The notes under the pieces: generated by a model
Told to the model about the DNA's origin: nothing
Databases searched by the model: none
What the model saw: the letters and a program-made list of their open reading frames with translations, nothing else
Part shown: in pieces, positions 1-7,149 of the stretch
Layout of the letters: each line of letters starts with the position of its first letter
Position numbering within the stretch: position 1 is the stretch's first letter
DNA from: Phycisphaerae bacterium
Lineage (GTDB): Bacteria > Planctomycetota > Phycisphaerae > UBA1845
Assembly: GCA_029260025.1 (NCBI GenBank)
Contig: JAJDDZ010000246.1
Span: 1-36,440, forward strand
Length of the DNA stretch: 36,440 nt
Direction: 5' to 3'
Made by a program: the position numbers and the translations under genes

Positions 1-51
1 TACGGAATCCTTGTGGTAGTCCAATCCGACAAAAACCTTACAATCGTCCAT
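1..51 (-). CDS. IS110-family transposase, N-terminal fragment (runs off the left edge)
   Basis: Seventeen codons read on the minus strand from ATG at 51-49: MDDCKVFVGLDYHKDSV. The pattern VGLDxHKDSV is the start of the RuvC-like (DEDD) domain of IS110-type transposases, and its Asp is the first catalytic acidic residue. A good ribosome binding site (AAGGAG) lies upstream on the minus strand near 61-66. IS110 enzymes recombine DNA without terminal inverted repeats and, in characterised members, are guided by a bridge RNA made from the element's non-coding end. Only the first residues are in the window, so whether the gene is intact is unknown. The call rests on one short but characteristic motif. 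Confidence 0.72.
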   Translation of the reverse strand, partial: MDDCKVFVGLDYHKDSV

Positions 52-53
52 GT

Positions 54-121
54 CCGTTGCTCCTTTGTGTTAGGTGGGCTAGTCTCACGATGATGCTCGT
101 AAACTAACCCGGGAGCAACGG
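54..121 (-). ncRNA. Candidate structured RNA upstream of the IS110-type transposase
   Basis: CCGTTGCTCC at 54-63 is the exact reverse complement of GGAGCAACGG at 112-121. Inside this 10-bp stem, GTTAG at 69-73 pairs with CTAAC at 104-108, and GTGGG (75-79) can pair with CTCAC (84-88) with one wobble. On the minus strand the outer stem includes the transposase ribosome binding site, so folding could limit translation. The location, just upstream of an IS110 transposase start, is where IS110-group elements encode their bridge RNA. Calling it part of a bridge RNA is inference; a translational-control hairpin is the alternative. Confidence 0.4.
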
Positions 122-135
122 GCTTTCATCCCCAT

Positions 136-163
136 CTACAAGACTTGACCTACAAGACTTGAC
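136..163. repeat. Two tandem copies of a 14-bp unit
   Basis: CTACAAGACTTGAC occurs at 136-149 and again at 150-163 without change, followed by CT. It lies about 85-110 bp upstream of the transposase start, near where the left end of the element could be. It may mark an insertion junction or a transposase/RNA recognition site, or be a simple slippage product. Confidence 0.75.
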
Positions 164-404
164 CTTCCGATAACTGGGCCTAAAGTCTTAATGGTAACGG
201 TTGGTATTCGGTGATCGAGTGCGTTCGATCGCTGATCGGCGGATTGGTTTCGGGGACGTGTCGGCGAATGGTCCTACCGGAAGAAGTCAGTTCTTTTTGC
301 GCCAATTCTAGCTAGTGTGTTACGAGTGTGCTTGCGCGGCCTCGGCGGTCGAGCTGCTGCTCGTTGGGTTGCACAATTGGTTATAGAAGGAGGGGGAAGG
401 ACGT

Positions 405-1070
405 ATGAGAACCTGTAATATTGTGGTTATAGCGGTCGTTGCCTTTTTCGCGCCGTTTGTGGTCTGCGCCCCAGCGAGGGCGGGACTCGTTGAAGTCGTC
501 GTGTCCGGCGTAGTTTCAGATACGGACGTGTGGAACTCCCGTGTTCCGGATGCTACAGGCCCAGTGGTCGGGGATCCCGTTGAATTTCGCTATACCCTCG
601 ACTTGGATGAGCCGACCCCATTCACCGACGACTTTCGCTCCTACGCAATGGAAGAATTTACCTTTTCCGTCGGTGGTGATGAATTCTCACTTTCCGGATC
701 ACCATCGGACTCGGTTGGGATTGGGAATCGATCTGATGATTATTGGTACAAAGCTTCCACTTGGCCCAGATCAGACTCGTTTTTGGGATTTTACGGCTTC
801 AGCGTCCGACTAGTGCTAATCGACTCGACAGCTATCGTGCTTGGGGGACTGGATCATCCAGAATCTCTGGACTTGGCAGACTACGACTTCATTGAGTTCA
901 GGGCGGGGTGCGCTGACTGTTTCACTGTTGGCAATGTGGACCCAACCGTGTTCTGGATAACGCCCACTGCGATCAGTGTGAATGTAGTTCCGGAGCCTGC
1001 CACGGCTGTGTTGCTGATGCTCTCTGCACCCTTGTTGTATCGCTGCAGGCGTCACTCGGTGATCCAATAA
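405..1070 (+). CDS. PEP-CTERM sorted exported protein
   Basis: This 221-residue protein is exported and probably anchored or processed at the cell envelope by an exosortase. Residues 1-26 form a signal peptide (hydrophobic run ending ARA, cleavage expected before GLVE). The C-terminus has the complete tripartite PEP-CTERM signal: VPEPAT at 195-200, a hydrophobic helix at about 201-212, and a basic cluster (RCRR) at 213-216. The region between (27-194) is rich in Asp, Ser and beta-prone residues, with one close Cys pair (169, 172). No enzyme domain was recognised. The ATG follows a strong purine-rich ribosome binding site (AAGGAGGGGGAAGG). The gene stands alone; the neighbour on the right is convergent. 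Confidence 0.85.
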   Translation: MRTCNIVVIAVVAFFAPFVVCAPARAGLVEVVVSGVVSDTDVWNSRVPDATGPVVGDPVEFRYTLDLDEPTPFTDDFRSYAMEEFTFSVGGDEFSLSGSPSDSVGIGNRSDDYWYKASTWPRSDSFLGFYGFSVRLVLIDSTAIVLGGLDHPESLDLADYDFIEFRAGCADCFTVGNVDPTVFWITPTAISVNVVPEPATAVLLMLSAPLLYRCRRHSVIQ

Positions 1071-1150
1071 TGGCAGGAGGGAGTAAGATCAGTACAGCGC
1101 GATCATTCCAAATGGTTCATGACGGGCCTTGTTTCTTGCAGCGATTACAA

Positions 1151-1163
1151 ACCGGTGCCACAC
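1151..1163. repeat. Partial GTGILPV-type repeat (right half only)
   Basis: ACCGGTGCCACAC at 1151-1163 matches the conserved right half of the hairpin repeats at 1941-1964, 2135-2159 and 4134-4157, but the left arm of the hairpin is absent. It lies just beyond the stop codon of the minus-strand msrB gene. It is probably a decayed copy of the dispersed element. Confidence 0.55.
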
Positions 1164-1168
1164 GAGAA

Positions 1169-1711
1169 TTATCGTTCGTCGAAGGTTAGGGCTGCTGAGT
1201 TTAGGCAGTATCTTAAGCCTGTTGGTTGGGGGCCGTCTGGGAATACGTGTCCCAGGTGGGCGTCGCATCTTGCGCATAGGACTTCTGTGCGTTTAGAGAA
1301 TAGTGAGTTGTCTGCTGCTTCGGTTACGTTTTCTCTTTTGATGATGTCGTAGTAGCTTGGCCAGCCTGTTCCGGATTCGAATTTTGTTTTTGAGTCGAAG
1401 AGGGGTAGGTCGCAGCAGATGCATTTGTAGGTGCCGTCTTTGTGGTTGTCCCAGTACTTGCCGGTGAAGGCGCGTTCGGTGCCCTTCTTGCGGGTTACTT
1501 TGAACTGTTCTGGGGTTAGTTGGGCCTTCCATTCGGCGTCGGTTTTTGTTATGCGATCGAGACGAGGTGCTGGGTCGGGCGTGTCTGTCATCTTCTTTGA
1601 CTCCTGTTTGGCGGTTGGTTTGGGGGCGCTGTTTTGGTTGCATCCTGGCGAAGAGATCATGGCGGTTAGAATCGCTAGGGATGTTATTGTGCTTTTGATT
1701 GATGGTTTCAT
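1169..1711 (-). CDS. msrB: Peptide-methionine (R)-S-oxide reductase, lipoprotein form
   Basis: MsrB reduces methionine-R-sulfoxide in oxidised proteins. In this 180-residue protein the reductase domain spans about residues 55-178. It shows the zinc site (C97/C100 and C146/C149), the GTGWPSY segment (114-120), the [10 protein letters not shown] segment (152-161) and the catalytic Cys169 in RYCLN. The first 24 residues are a signal peptide ending ISSPGC, so a lipid-anchored periplasmic form is likely, although Pro before the Gly is unusual in a lipobox. The frame stays open upstream to 1942, but that extension runs through the 195-bp repeat, so ATG at 1711 was chosen. No MsrA is adjacent. Confidence 0.9.
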   Translation of the reverse strand: MKPSIKSTITSLAILTAMISSPGCNQNSAPKPTAKQESKKMTDTPDPAPRLDRITKTDAEWKAQLTPEQFKVTRKKGTERAFTGKYWDNHKDGTYKCICCDLPLFDSKTKFESGTGWPSYYDIIKRENVTEAADNSLFSKRTEVLCARCDAHLGHVFPDGPQPTGLRYCLNSAALTFDER

Positions 1712-1776
1712 TTTTGTTTTCGTTTTCGTTTCTCGTTGGGCGTGTTCCGTTGAGAATGCCGGGGCGATGGTCCGAT

Positions 1777-2166
1777 CTACGGGATTTATTGCCGTTATTG
1801 CGCTGTTGCCGTTTTCTAGCTCCCTTACGGTCGCTGCTCTGATTGGTTTTGCCTTTCTTTGCGTTTGCTCGTTTCTTCTCGCTTGGATTTCGGGTTCGTG
1901 GTCCGCACAGCGGACCCTACGGTTGCGGTCGAGGGTCTGCACCGGTTAGAAACCAGTGCCACACAAGAGCACTACGGGATTCATTGCCGTTATTGCGCTG
2001 TTGCCGTTTTCTAGCTCCCTTACGGTCGCTGCTCTGATTGGTTTTGCCTTTCTTTGCGTTTGCTCGTTTCTTGTCGCTTGGAATTCGGGTTCGTGGTCCG
2101 CACAGCGGACGCTACAGTTGCGGTCGATGGTCTGCACCGGTTAGAAACCGGTGCCACATAAGAGCA
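1777..2166. repeat. Tandem duplication of a 195-bp unit
   Basis: Copy one is at 1777-1971 and copy two at 1972-2166, exactly 195 bp apart. The copies differ at only a handful of positions. Each unit ends with a hairpin of the form ACCGG-TTAGAAA-CC(G/A)GT followed by GCCACA and AAGAGCACT. A 26-bp internal stretch (1818-1843 and 2013-2038) recurs with one mismatch at 18246-18271. The units keep an open frame on both strands (195 is a multiple of 3), which creates spurious ORFs. The similarity between copies points to a recent duplication of a dispersed non-coding element. Confidence 0.9.
2135..2159. repeat. Hairpin repeat of the GTGILPV type
   Basis: ACCGGTT-AGA-AACCGGT (2136-2152) is a perfect 7-bp stem with a 3-nt loop, followed by GCCACAT. 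The sister copy in the first 195-bp unit (1941-1964) has one stem mismatch. The copy at 4134-4150 has the same loop and stem length with two base pairs exchanged together, which indicates that the stem itself is conserved. Confidence 0.8.
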
Positions 2167-2184
2167 CTGGCGGGCAAGCTGCCA

Positions 2185-2256
2185 GTGGCACGCGATTTTG
2201 CCGTCTATGTGGCACCCGGTATTGCCTTCCATGTGGCACCCGATGTTACCGGCTAT
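2185..2256. repeat. Three tandem 24-bp units starting GTGGCAC
   Basis: Units at 2185-2208, 2209-2232 and 2233-2256 each begin GTGGCAC and share a YGRT.TT.CC....TAT-like remainder. The last unit includes the stop codon of the minus-strand epimerase gene (2253-2255), so the array abuts or overlaps the 3' end of that gene. The unit begins with the reverse complement of the GTGCCAC part of the nearby hairpin repeats. Confidence 0.75.
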
Positions 2257-3179
2257 TTTGGGGCTACTTTCTTGTACCATTCGACTGTTTTTACCAGGCC
2301 CTCGGTTAGTGGGGTTGTTGGTTGGTAGTTTAGCAGCTTTTGTGCTTTTCCTATGTCGGCTACGTATCTGGTTACTTCGCCTACTCTGGCTGGTTTGTAT
2401 GTTACGTTTGGAGTTTTGCCGAGAGCTAGAGAAACGATTGCTACTACGTCTACCAGTGTGCTGCCTTGGCCGCAGGCTAGGTTTATTGTTTCTTTGGTTA
2501 CGTTTCGATTCGCTAAGGCGTCGATTCCGGCGACAATTCCCGTAATGCAGTCGTCTACGTAAGTGAAGTCGAGGACTTTGTCTCGGCCGAAGACGGTGAT
2601 GGGCTGGTCCTTGGCGATTTTGTCGTAGAAGAGGGGGATGACTCTTTCCATTCTTGCGAGGTCGTTGTCGAAACGACCATAGACGTTACTGAATCGGAAG
2701 ACCAGGAACGGGAGGTCGTAGCACTGTCCGTAGGAGTAGACTAGCGCTTCGCCTGCTAGTTTGCTTGCGCTGTAGGGACTCTCTGCGACTACGAAATCTG
2801 CTTCTGCTTCGCTTGTGATGTGTCGGTGGATGTCGCCGTAGACTTCTCTTGAGCTTGCGAAGACTATGGGGAGGTTTTTTTTTCGGCAGTAGTCGATTGT
2901 TGTGAAGCTCATGGCGATGTTGTCCATGGCTCTTTCTGGGTGCTCTACTAACTCGTGGACTTTTGCGTTGGCGGCGAGGTGGACTACCAGGTCGAACTTT
3001 GCATCGTCAGTGATCGTAGAAGGGTCGTCTTTGGTGAGGTCGGCGATGCGGGTGTCGATCTTGTCGGTCCATGTGTTTTGGCGTTTGTCGATGCCAATGA
3101 CTGTTTCGCCTCTGTCGATTAATCTGATGGCGAGGTTTGTGCCGATTTGGCCACTGGAGCCGGTGATTAAGATGTTCAT
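2253..3179 (-). CDS. NAD-dependent epimerase/dehydratase (extended SDR)
   Basis: This 308-residue cytosolic enzyme probably acts on a nucleotide sugar, for example as a UDP-glucose 4-epimerase or a related epimerase/dehydratase. The N-terminal Rossmann fold has G7SSGQIG13. The catalytic set is Ser109/110 (ASSREVYG) with Tyr136 and Lys140 (YSASK). The middle part RFSNVYGRF and the C-terminal LGKTP...RVGEVTRYVADIGKAQKLLNYQPTTPLTEGL segment are typical of this family. Start at 3179 follows AAAGGAG. A glycosyltransferase gene is divergent from it. A run of nine A residues in the coding strand (2875-2883) could promote slippage. The exact substrate cannot be read from the sequence. Confidence 0.88.
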   Translation of the reverse strand: MNILITGSSGQIGTNLAIRLIDRGETVIGIDKRQNTWTDKIDTRIADLTKDDPSTITDDAKFDLVVHLAANAKVHELVEHPERAMDNIAMSFTTIDYCRKKNLPIVFASSREVYGDIHRHITSEAEADFVVAESPYSASKLAGEALVYSYGQCYDLPFLVFRFSNVYGRFDNDLARMERVIPLFYDKIAKDQPITVFGRDKVLDFTYVDDCITGIVAGIDALANRNVTKETINLACGQGSTLVDVVAIVSLALGKTPNVTYKPARVGEVTRYVADIGKAQKLLNYQPTTPLTEGLVKTVEWYKKVAPK

Positions 3180-3409
3180 GTTGCGGCGCTCCTTTGGGTC
3201 GGGCTGCTTTGGATTCTTGGGACTTAGCCCTTGTTGCGTGACACACGGTAACCTTGGTGGCCGCTTGTTTCAATATCGAGTTTTGATGGCCCCGCTTTAT
3301 TTCTACGCCCGATGATGACTGTTTGTTTGTCTGTTTGGTGTATCATTTGTGGCTGATGGGATATGGTATTGGGGCTCGGGGCGACTGTTGGCTGGGAGTT
3401 TCTTGAGTT

Positions 3410-4114
3410 ATGAAGACATTATCGATCGTTATTCCGGTGTACAACGAGCTTGCTACGCTTGAGGAGCTTGTGTCTCGGGTTTTGGCGGTTGATGTTGGTC
3501 TGGAGCGGGAAATTATTCTCGTTGATGACGGGAGCACCGACGGGACTCGGGATCTTTATCCTAAGCTGGTTGAGCGGTGGTCAGATGAGACGATTCATGT
3601 GAAATTGCAGGATCGGAATCGGGGTAAAGGTGCCGCGGTTCGGGCGGGGTTTGAGATTGCTAGCGGGGACGTTGTACTCATCCAAGATGCGGACCTTGAA
3701 TATGATCCTCGGGATTATCCGCGACTCTTGAAACCGATCCTTGAGGGGATGGCGGATGTTGTTTACGGGTCGCGGTTTGTTGGGTCGGAGTATCATCGGG
3801 TTCACCTTTTTTGGCACATGATCGGGAACCGGATGCTTACGCTCTGGTCGAACATGATGACGAATCTGAACCTTACCGATATGGAGACTTGCTACAAAGT
3901 GTTCAAGATCGAAGTGATTCGGGCGATGAAACTAACTAGCGATACGTTTACGATTGAGCCGGAGATGACCGCGAAGGTTGCGCGGGGTCGGTGGCGGATC
4001 TATGAGGTAGGGATTAGCTATGCGGGTCGGGACTATGCCGAGGGGAAGAAGATCGGGGTGGCTGATGGTTTTAAGGCGCTGTTTTCGATCTTCTGGTTTC
4101 GTTTTTTTGATTAG
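3410..4114 (+). CDS. Family 2 glycosyltransferase, dolichyl-phosphate-mannose-synthase-like
   Basis: This 234-residue GT-A enzyme probably transfers a sugar from a nucleotide sugar to a polyprenyl phosphate or a similar acceptor at the membrane. Visible motifs are VIPVYNE (7-13), LVDDGSTDGT (37-46), RGKGAAVRAGF (71-81), the metal-binding DAD at 93-95, YGSRF (119-123) and the C-terminal EPEMTAK...IYEVGISYAGRDYAEGKKI (184-215), which is characteristic of the DPM1-like subgroup. No C-terminal membrane helices are present, so it is the short soluble form. It is divergent from the epimerase gene with about 230 bp between them, suggesting a shared role in glycan or envelope synthesis. Confidence 0.88.
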   Translation: MKTLSIVIPVYNELATLEELVSRVLAVDVGLEREIILVDDGSTDGTRDLYPKLVERWSDETIHVKLQDRNRGKGAAVRAGFEIASGDVVLIQDADLEYDPRDYPRLLKPILEGMADVVYGSRFVGSEYHRVHLFWHMIGNRMLTLWSNMMTNLNLTDMETCYKVFKIEVIRAMKLTSDTFTIEPEMTAKVARGRWRIYEVGISYAGRDYAEGKKIGVADGFKALFSIFWFRFFD

Positions 4115-4133
4115 GCGGGGGTCGGTCGTTTTG

Positions 4134-4157
4134 ACCGGCAAGATGCCGGTGCCACAC
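4134..4157. repeat. GTGILPV-type hairpin repeat
   Basis: ACCGGCA-AGA-TGCCGGT at 4134-4150 forms a perfect 7-bp stem with a 3-nt loop, followed by GCCACAC. Read on the minus strand it gives the peptide CGTGILPV, the hallmark of a short dispersed repeat seen between genes in planctomycetes and some other phyla. It lies between two convergent genes and might act as a terminator, though no T-run follows. Confidence 0.75.
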
Positions 4158-4209
4158 AAGACGTGCAGGCGGCGATGCACTAGACGTGCCGGGGTCGCGC
4201 GGGGCACGG

Positions 4210-5469
4210 TTAGTTCTTTTTGGTGTCTCGTTTGCTTCTTAGGGGGTCGTCGCCGACGGGGTCGTCTGTGTTTGGTATTTCGTGCTTTACTCGGCGAGGT
4301 TTCTTGTTGGTTGGGGTTTGATTTAACTGGTCGCGGGCTGCTGAGACCTGCTGGCGGCGGAGAAAGGGGACATCGTCTAGCCTGAGGCAGAGTACACGTC
4401 CGTCTGAACCAAAGAGGTAGACCGCATCTCCACCATTATTGGGGATGGTGAACTGGACCCCTGGTGCGGAAATCGACGCTCCGACGTCACCTGTTTTGGG
4501 GTCTACTATTTCGATGCGGTGGTCTCGGGTGAATAGTACGTCGCCGCCTTCTGTGTGTGATGCTACATTCACTGCTTCTGCGTTGTTCCATCGCTCTTCT
4601 CCGGTGGCGGCGTCAATGGCTGTTAGGCCGTTGTCTGCGCAGTACTGGAAAACGGTATCGCCGCGTGCGACTGGACTTTCTCTGAGTGCGCCGGGGAAGC
4701 GGGATCGCCAAAGGGGTGTGCCGGTGTTTCGGTCTAGTTTGTAGAGTGAGCGGTCGGTGCTTGCGACGTAGATGCCAGTTGGATCGACGGCTGGTCCAGC
4801 GAGGATTGGTCCGCCGGTGTTGTATGACCAATTGAGTTTTTTGTTGGCGGCGACACAGGAGAAGACTCTTCCGGACTGCGAGGCGAATAGTAGCCACCCG
4901 CGATCGTAGAGAAGCGGCGCAGCGGTTACCGGGCCACCTGCCATGACTTCCCAGCGTTTGAAGGGTTGGTCGATCGTTGGGTGGTTGAAAACTAGCGAGT
5001 AGACCTTGCCGTTGCTGCTGCCTAGTAGGAGGTTGTTGTTAAAGGCGACGGCTGGGCTTCCGGAGGGAAACTCGGGGCGGAATCGCTGGAGCTGCTCGCC
5101 GGAAAAGCGATCGAAAACGACTATGTCTGTGACAGTCGGGAAAATGACCGAGCCGGTGTCGCCCTGCTGGACGACGTGGGTTGGTTTGAAGATTCGGTAG
5201 TCTGGTTCTGTGAGATTGAATCCCCATCGGAGGAGACCAACGTCTGCTTTTAGAGCAAAGATGTCGCCGAGGTCTGTCGTGACATATAGTGCTTCGTCGA
5301 CAAGGTAGGCGCTTTCGACCGAGTCGCCGGACTCAATGGGGAGGTTTGCTTCCCAGAAAGTCTTGAAACCTGCCGCCTGGAGCGGGAGCTTCTCTACGAG
5401 TGGGGTCTGTATCGGTGCTGAAATGACCGATGCGGTTAGACAGTAGGCAATCGCCAAAATCGACGTCAT
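4210..5469 (-). CDS. PQQ-type beta-propeller (BamB-like) exported protein
   Basis: This 419-residue protein has a signal peptide (about residues 1-18, ending VISA) and then repeated blades of the PQQ/pyrrolo-quinoline type. Examples are DIFALKADVGLLRWGF, GKVYSLVF, GRVFSCVAANKKLNWSYNTGGPILAGPAV, RSLYKLDRNTGTPLWRSRFPG and GLTAIDAATGEERWNN. These are the A-x-G-x-x-x-W repeats of the fold. The family includes the outer-membrane assembly factor BamB and quinoprotein dehydrogenases. No dehydrogenase residues were seen, so a binding or scaffold role outside the cytoplasm is more likely. The C-terminus is basic and disordered (KKPRRVKHE...RSKRDTKKN). The frame is open to 5619, but ATG at 5469 gives the signal peptide. 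Confidence 0.78.
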   Translation of the reverse strand: MTSILAIAYCLTASVISAPIQTPLVEKLPLQAAGFKTFWEANLPIESGDSVESAYLVDEALYVTTDLGDIFALKADVGLLRWGFNLTEPDYRIFKPTHVVQQGDTGSVIFPTVTDIVVFDRFSGEQLQRFRPEFPSGSPAVAFNNNLLLGSSNGKVYSLVFNHPTIDQPFKRWEVMAGGPVTAAPLLYDRGWLLFASQSGRVFSCVAANKKLNWSYNTGGPILAGPAVDPTGIYVASTDRSLYKLDRNTGTPLWRSRFPGALRESPVARGDTVFQYCADNGLTAIDAATGEERWNNAEAVNVASHTEGGDVLFTRDHRIEIVDPKTGDVGASISAPGVQFTIPNNGGDAVYLFGSDGRVLCLRLDDVPFLRRQQVSAARDQLNQTPTNKKPRRVKHEIPNTDDPVGDDPLRSKRDTKKN

Positions 5470-5649
5470 CAAACCTCTAGCTCCTAATCGTTGGAATCGG
5501 ATCGTCCTCTGCGCGACCGAAGTCGGCGGTTTGACGTCTACAGCCTGGTGCCAAACGGGTCGCCACGCCCGGGCGAACCTCTGATCATAAGTGTAGTCGA
5601 ACTGGCGTCTTAGAGTCAAATCCGGGGGCTGATGCTCCGCTTGGTACGG

Positions 5650-6936
5650 CTATGTGGGGGTGGCTGGGAGTATTTTGGCGGCGCATTTGCCGAATCCTAC
5701 GCGGTAGCCGTCGCCCTGACACCAGCCGGTGAGCGTGACGGTGTCGCCGTCTTCGAAGAATCTTCGCTCGGTGCCATCTGGGAGTTTCATGGGTTTGGTG
5801 CCCTTCCAGCATAATTCAAGCATGGAGCCGAGGGAGTCTTTTGTGGGGCCTGAGATTGTTCCTGAGCCGCAGAGGTCGCCTACTCGCATGGCGGTTCCGT
5901 TGACGGTGTGGTGGGCGAGCTGCTGGGCGATTGTCCAGTACATGTGCTTGAAGTTGGTATGGGTGAGTCGCATGGGTTCGGTCAGTTTTTCAGATTGAAT
6001 GTGGGCTTCTAACTCGATGTCGTAGGCTGCGGCGGACTTTTCCTCCAGGTACGGGAGGACTGGGATGTCTCTGGGTTGGGCGTTTGTCTTGAAGGGTTCT
6101 AGCGCATCGAGCGTGACGACCCAGGGGCTTATGGTTGTTGCGAAGGATTTTCCGAGGAATGGTCCCAGGGGTACGTACTCCCATTTTTGCAGGTCGCGGG
6201 CGCTCCAGTCGTTGATTAGGACCATGCCGAAGATGTGGTCGCTGGTCTGGTCGGTTGAGACCCTTGTTCCGTGGTCGTTTGCTTTGCCGACGAAGAAGCC
6301 CATCTCCAACTCGAAGTCTAGCAGGCGCGATGGGCCGTAGCTGGGGACTTGGGCGTCGTCTGCTTTGGTTTGACCGCAGGGTCTCTTGATGTCGAAACCG
6401 GATGGGAAGACGGTGCCCGCGCGGCCGTGGTATCCTACTGGGAGGTGCAACCAGTTTGGCATTAGGGCGTTTTCTTTTCCTCGAAACATGATGCCTACGT
6501 TCATTGCGTGATGCTTGGAGGAGTAGAAGTCTGTGAAGTCTCCGATTTTGACGGGGAGTTTTAATTTGACGGTTTCTATGGGTTGTATTGCTTTGTTTCG
6601 GAGGTTCACGTCGTCTTTCAAGGCCGGGTCGCCGCCTTCTCTTAGCAGGTCGCAGAGGCGCTGGCGGACGTCGGTCCAGGTTTTACGGCCTGCTGTCATG
6701 AATTTGTTGAGGGCATCTGCCTTGAAGATGTTCTCGGCGGCGATGGCGGTCTTGTTAAACTGTCCGGCGTCGTGGAGGGCTGCCAGGTTGATTACTTGAT
6801 CGCCAATTGCGGTGCAGACTGCTGATGCGCCGTTCGTCGTTTCCATGACAGCGTAGGGGAGGTTTTGGATCGAGAAATCATTGTCGCTGGGGACGGGAAT
6901 CCATGAGCGAGTTTTTGGATCGATTGTGACGGGCAT
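5650..6936 (-). CDS. fahA: Fumarylacetoacetase
   Basis: This enzyme hydrolyses 4-fumarylacetoacetate to fumarate and acetoacetate (EC 3.7.1.2), the last step of tyrosine and phenylalanine breakdown through homogentisate. Its 428 residues match the family length. The N-terminal SWIPVPSDNDFSIQNLPYAV is typical. Residues that fall at the positions of the mouse active site with a constant offset of ten are Asp136, His143 (DFYSSKHHAMN), Glu209 and Glu211 (DFELEM) and Asp243 (INDWSARD). The start at 6936 follows AAAGGAGCAC. No homogentisate dioxygenase is in the window, but a saccharopine-dehydrogenase-like gene lies upstream on the same strand and kynurenine formamidase is near. Confidence 0.95.
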   Translation of the reverse strand: MPVTIDPKTRSWIPVPSDNDFSIQNLPYAVMETTNGASAVCTAIGDQVINLAALHDAGQFNKTAIAAENIFKADALNKFMTAGRKTWTDVRQRLCDLLREGGDPALKDDVNLRNKAIQPIETVKLKLPVKIGDFTDFYSSKHHAMNVGIMFRGKENALMPNWLHLPVGYHGRAGTVFPSGFDIKRPCGQTKADDAQVPSYGPSRLLDFELEMGFFVGKANDHGTRVSTDQTSDHIFGMVLINDWSARDLQKWEYVPLGPFLGKSFATTISPWVVTLDALEPFKTNAQPRDIPVLPYLEEKSAAAYDIELEAHIQSEKLTEPMRLTHTNFKHMYWTIAQQLAHHTVNGTAMRVGDLCGSGTISGPTKDSLGSMLELCWKGTKPMKLPDGTERRFFEDGDTVTLTGWCQGDGYRVGFGKCAAKILPATPT

Positions 6937-7091
6937 TTGGGTCTTGTGCTCCTTTGAACGCTAGTCTCTGTGGCGATGTCGCTGTGTGGGAGAGTAACGT
7001 GGGTTGTTGGGTGCGCCAATCTTGGATTGTTTGGGGACGTATTGATGTCCGGTTTCTTGCAAGACTGGGGCACGCTTTTTTTCGTTTGCTC

Positions 7092-7110
7092 GCGCGGGCT
7101 GAAGCCGCGC
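7092..7110. repeat. GC-rich hairpin between two minus-strand genes
   Basis: GCGCGG (7092-7097) and CCGCGC (7105-7110) form a 6-bp GC-only stem around GCTGAAG. It lies in the 213-bp gap between the saccharopine-dehydrogenase-like gene and the fumarylacetoacetase gene. It could be a terminator, a processing site or a dispersed repeat; no T-run follows on the minus strand. Confidence 0.45.
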
Positions 7111-7149
7111 AGTTCTGTTTTGTTCGCTTCCTTACTGGCGCGAGTCGGT

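Larger units (their letters stand above)
52..404. other. Intergenic region between IS110-type transposase and PEP-CTERM gene, with hairpins
   Basis: No convincing gene lies here. The part next to the transposase holds a long stem structure (54-121, listed separately) and a 14-bp direct repeat at 136-163. A perfect 6-bp hairpin (GATCGA at 213-218, TCGATC at 225-230) follows. The right part must contain the promoter of the PEP-CTERM gene, but no clear -35/-10 pair was recognised. The left end of the insertion element probably lies in this stretch. Its exact boundary cannot be set without a second copy or an empty site. Confidence 0.5.
1712..2252. other. Repeat-rich intergenic region between msrB and the epimerase gene
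   Basis: This 541-bp stretch holds no believable gene. It contains the 195-bp tandem duplication (1777-2166), a further hairpin (ACTGGC at 2166-2171 with GCCAGT at 2181-2186) and three 24-bp units (2185-2256). The msrB promoter must lie at its left side, near 1712-1776. Confidence 0.75.

Noticed and set aside
1712-1942. N-terminal extension of msrB by 77 residues
   Set aside because: The extension runs into the 195-bp repeat and is not exported-protein-like. The internal ATG at 1711 begins a lipoprotein signal peptide.
2185-2256. CRISPR-like array
   Set aside because: The 24-bp units are directly adjacent with no spacers, and no cas gene is present.
2020-2280. Minus-strand 86-residue ORF with repeated GNxGCHxxG
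   Set aside because: It is only the reading of the 24-bp units and the 195-bp repeat. It has no start signal and overlaps the epimerase stop.
2875-2883. Programmed frameshift at a run of nine A in the epimerase gene
   Set aside because: The frame is intact through it and encodes a full family-length protein. A similar run at 30158-30166 lies in the kinase gene without consequence.
4134-4150. Classical intrinsic terminator after the glycosyltransferase gene
   Set aside because: The hairpin is perfect but no T-run follows on either strand, and it belongs to a dispersed repeat family.
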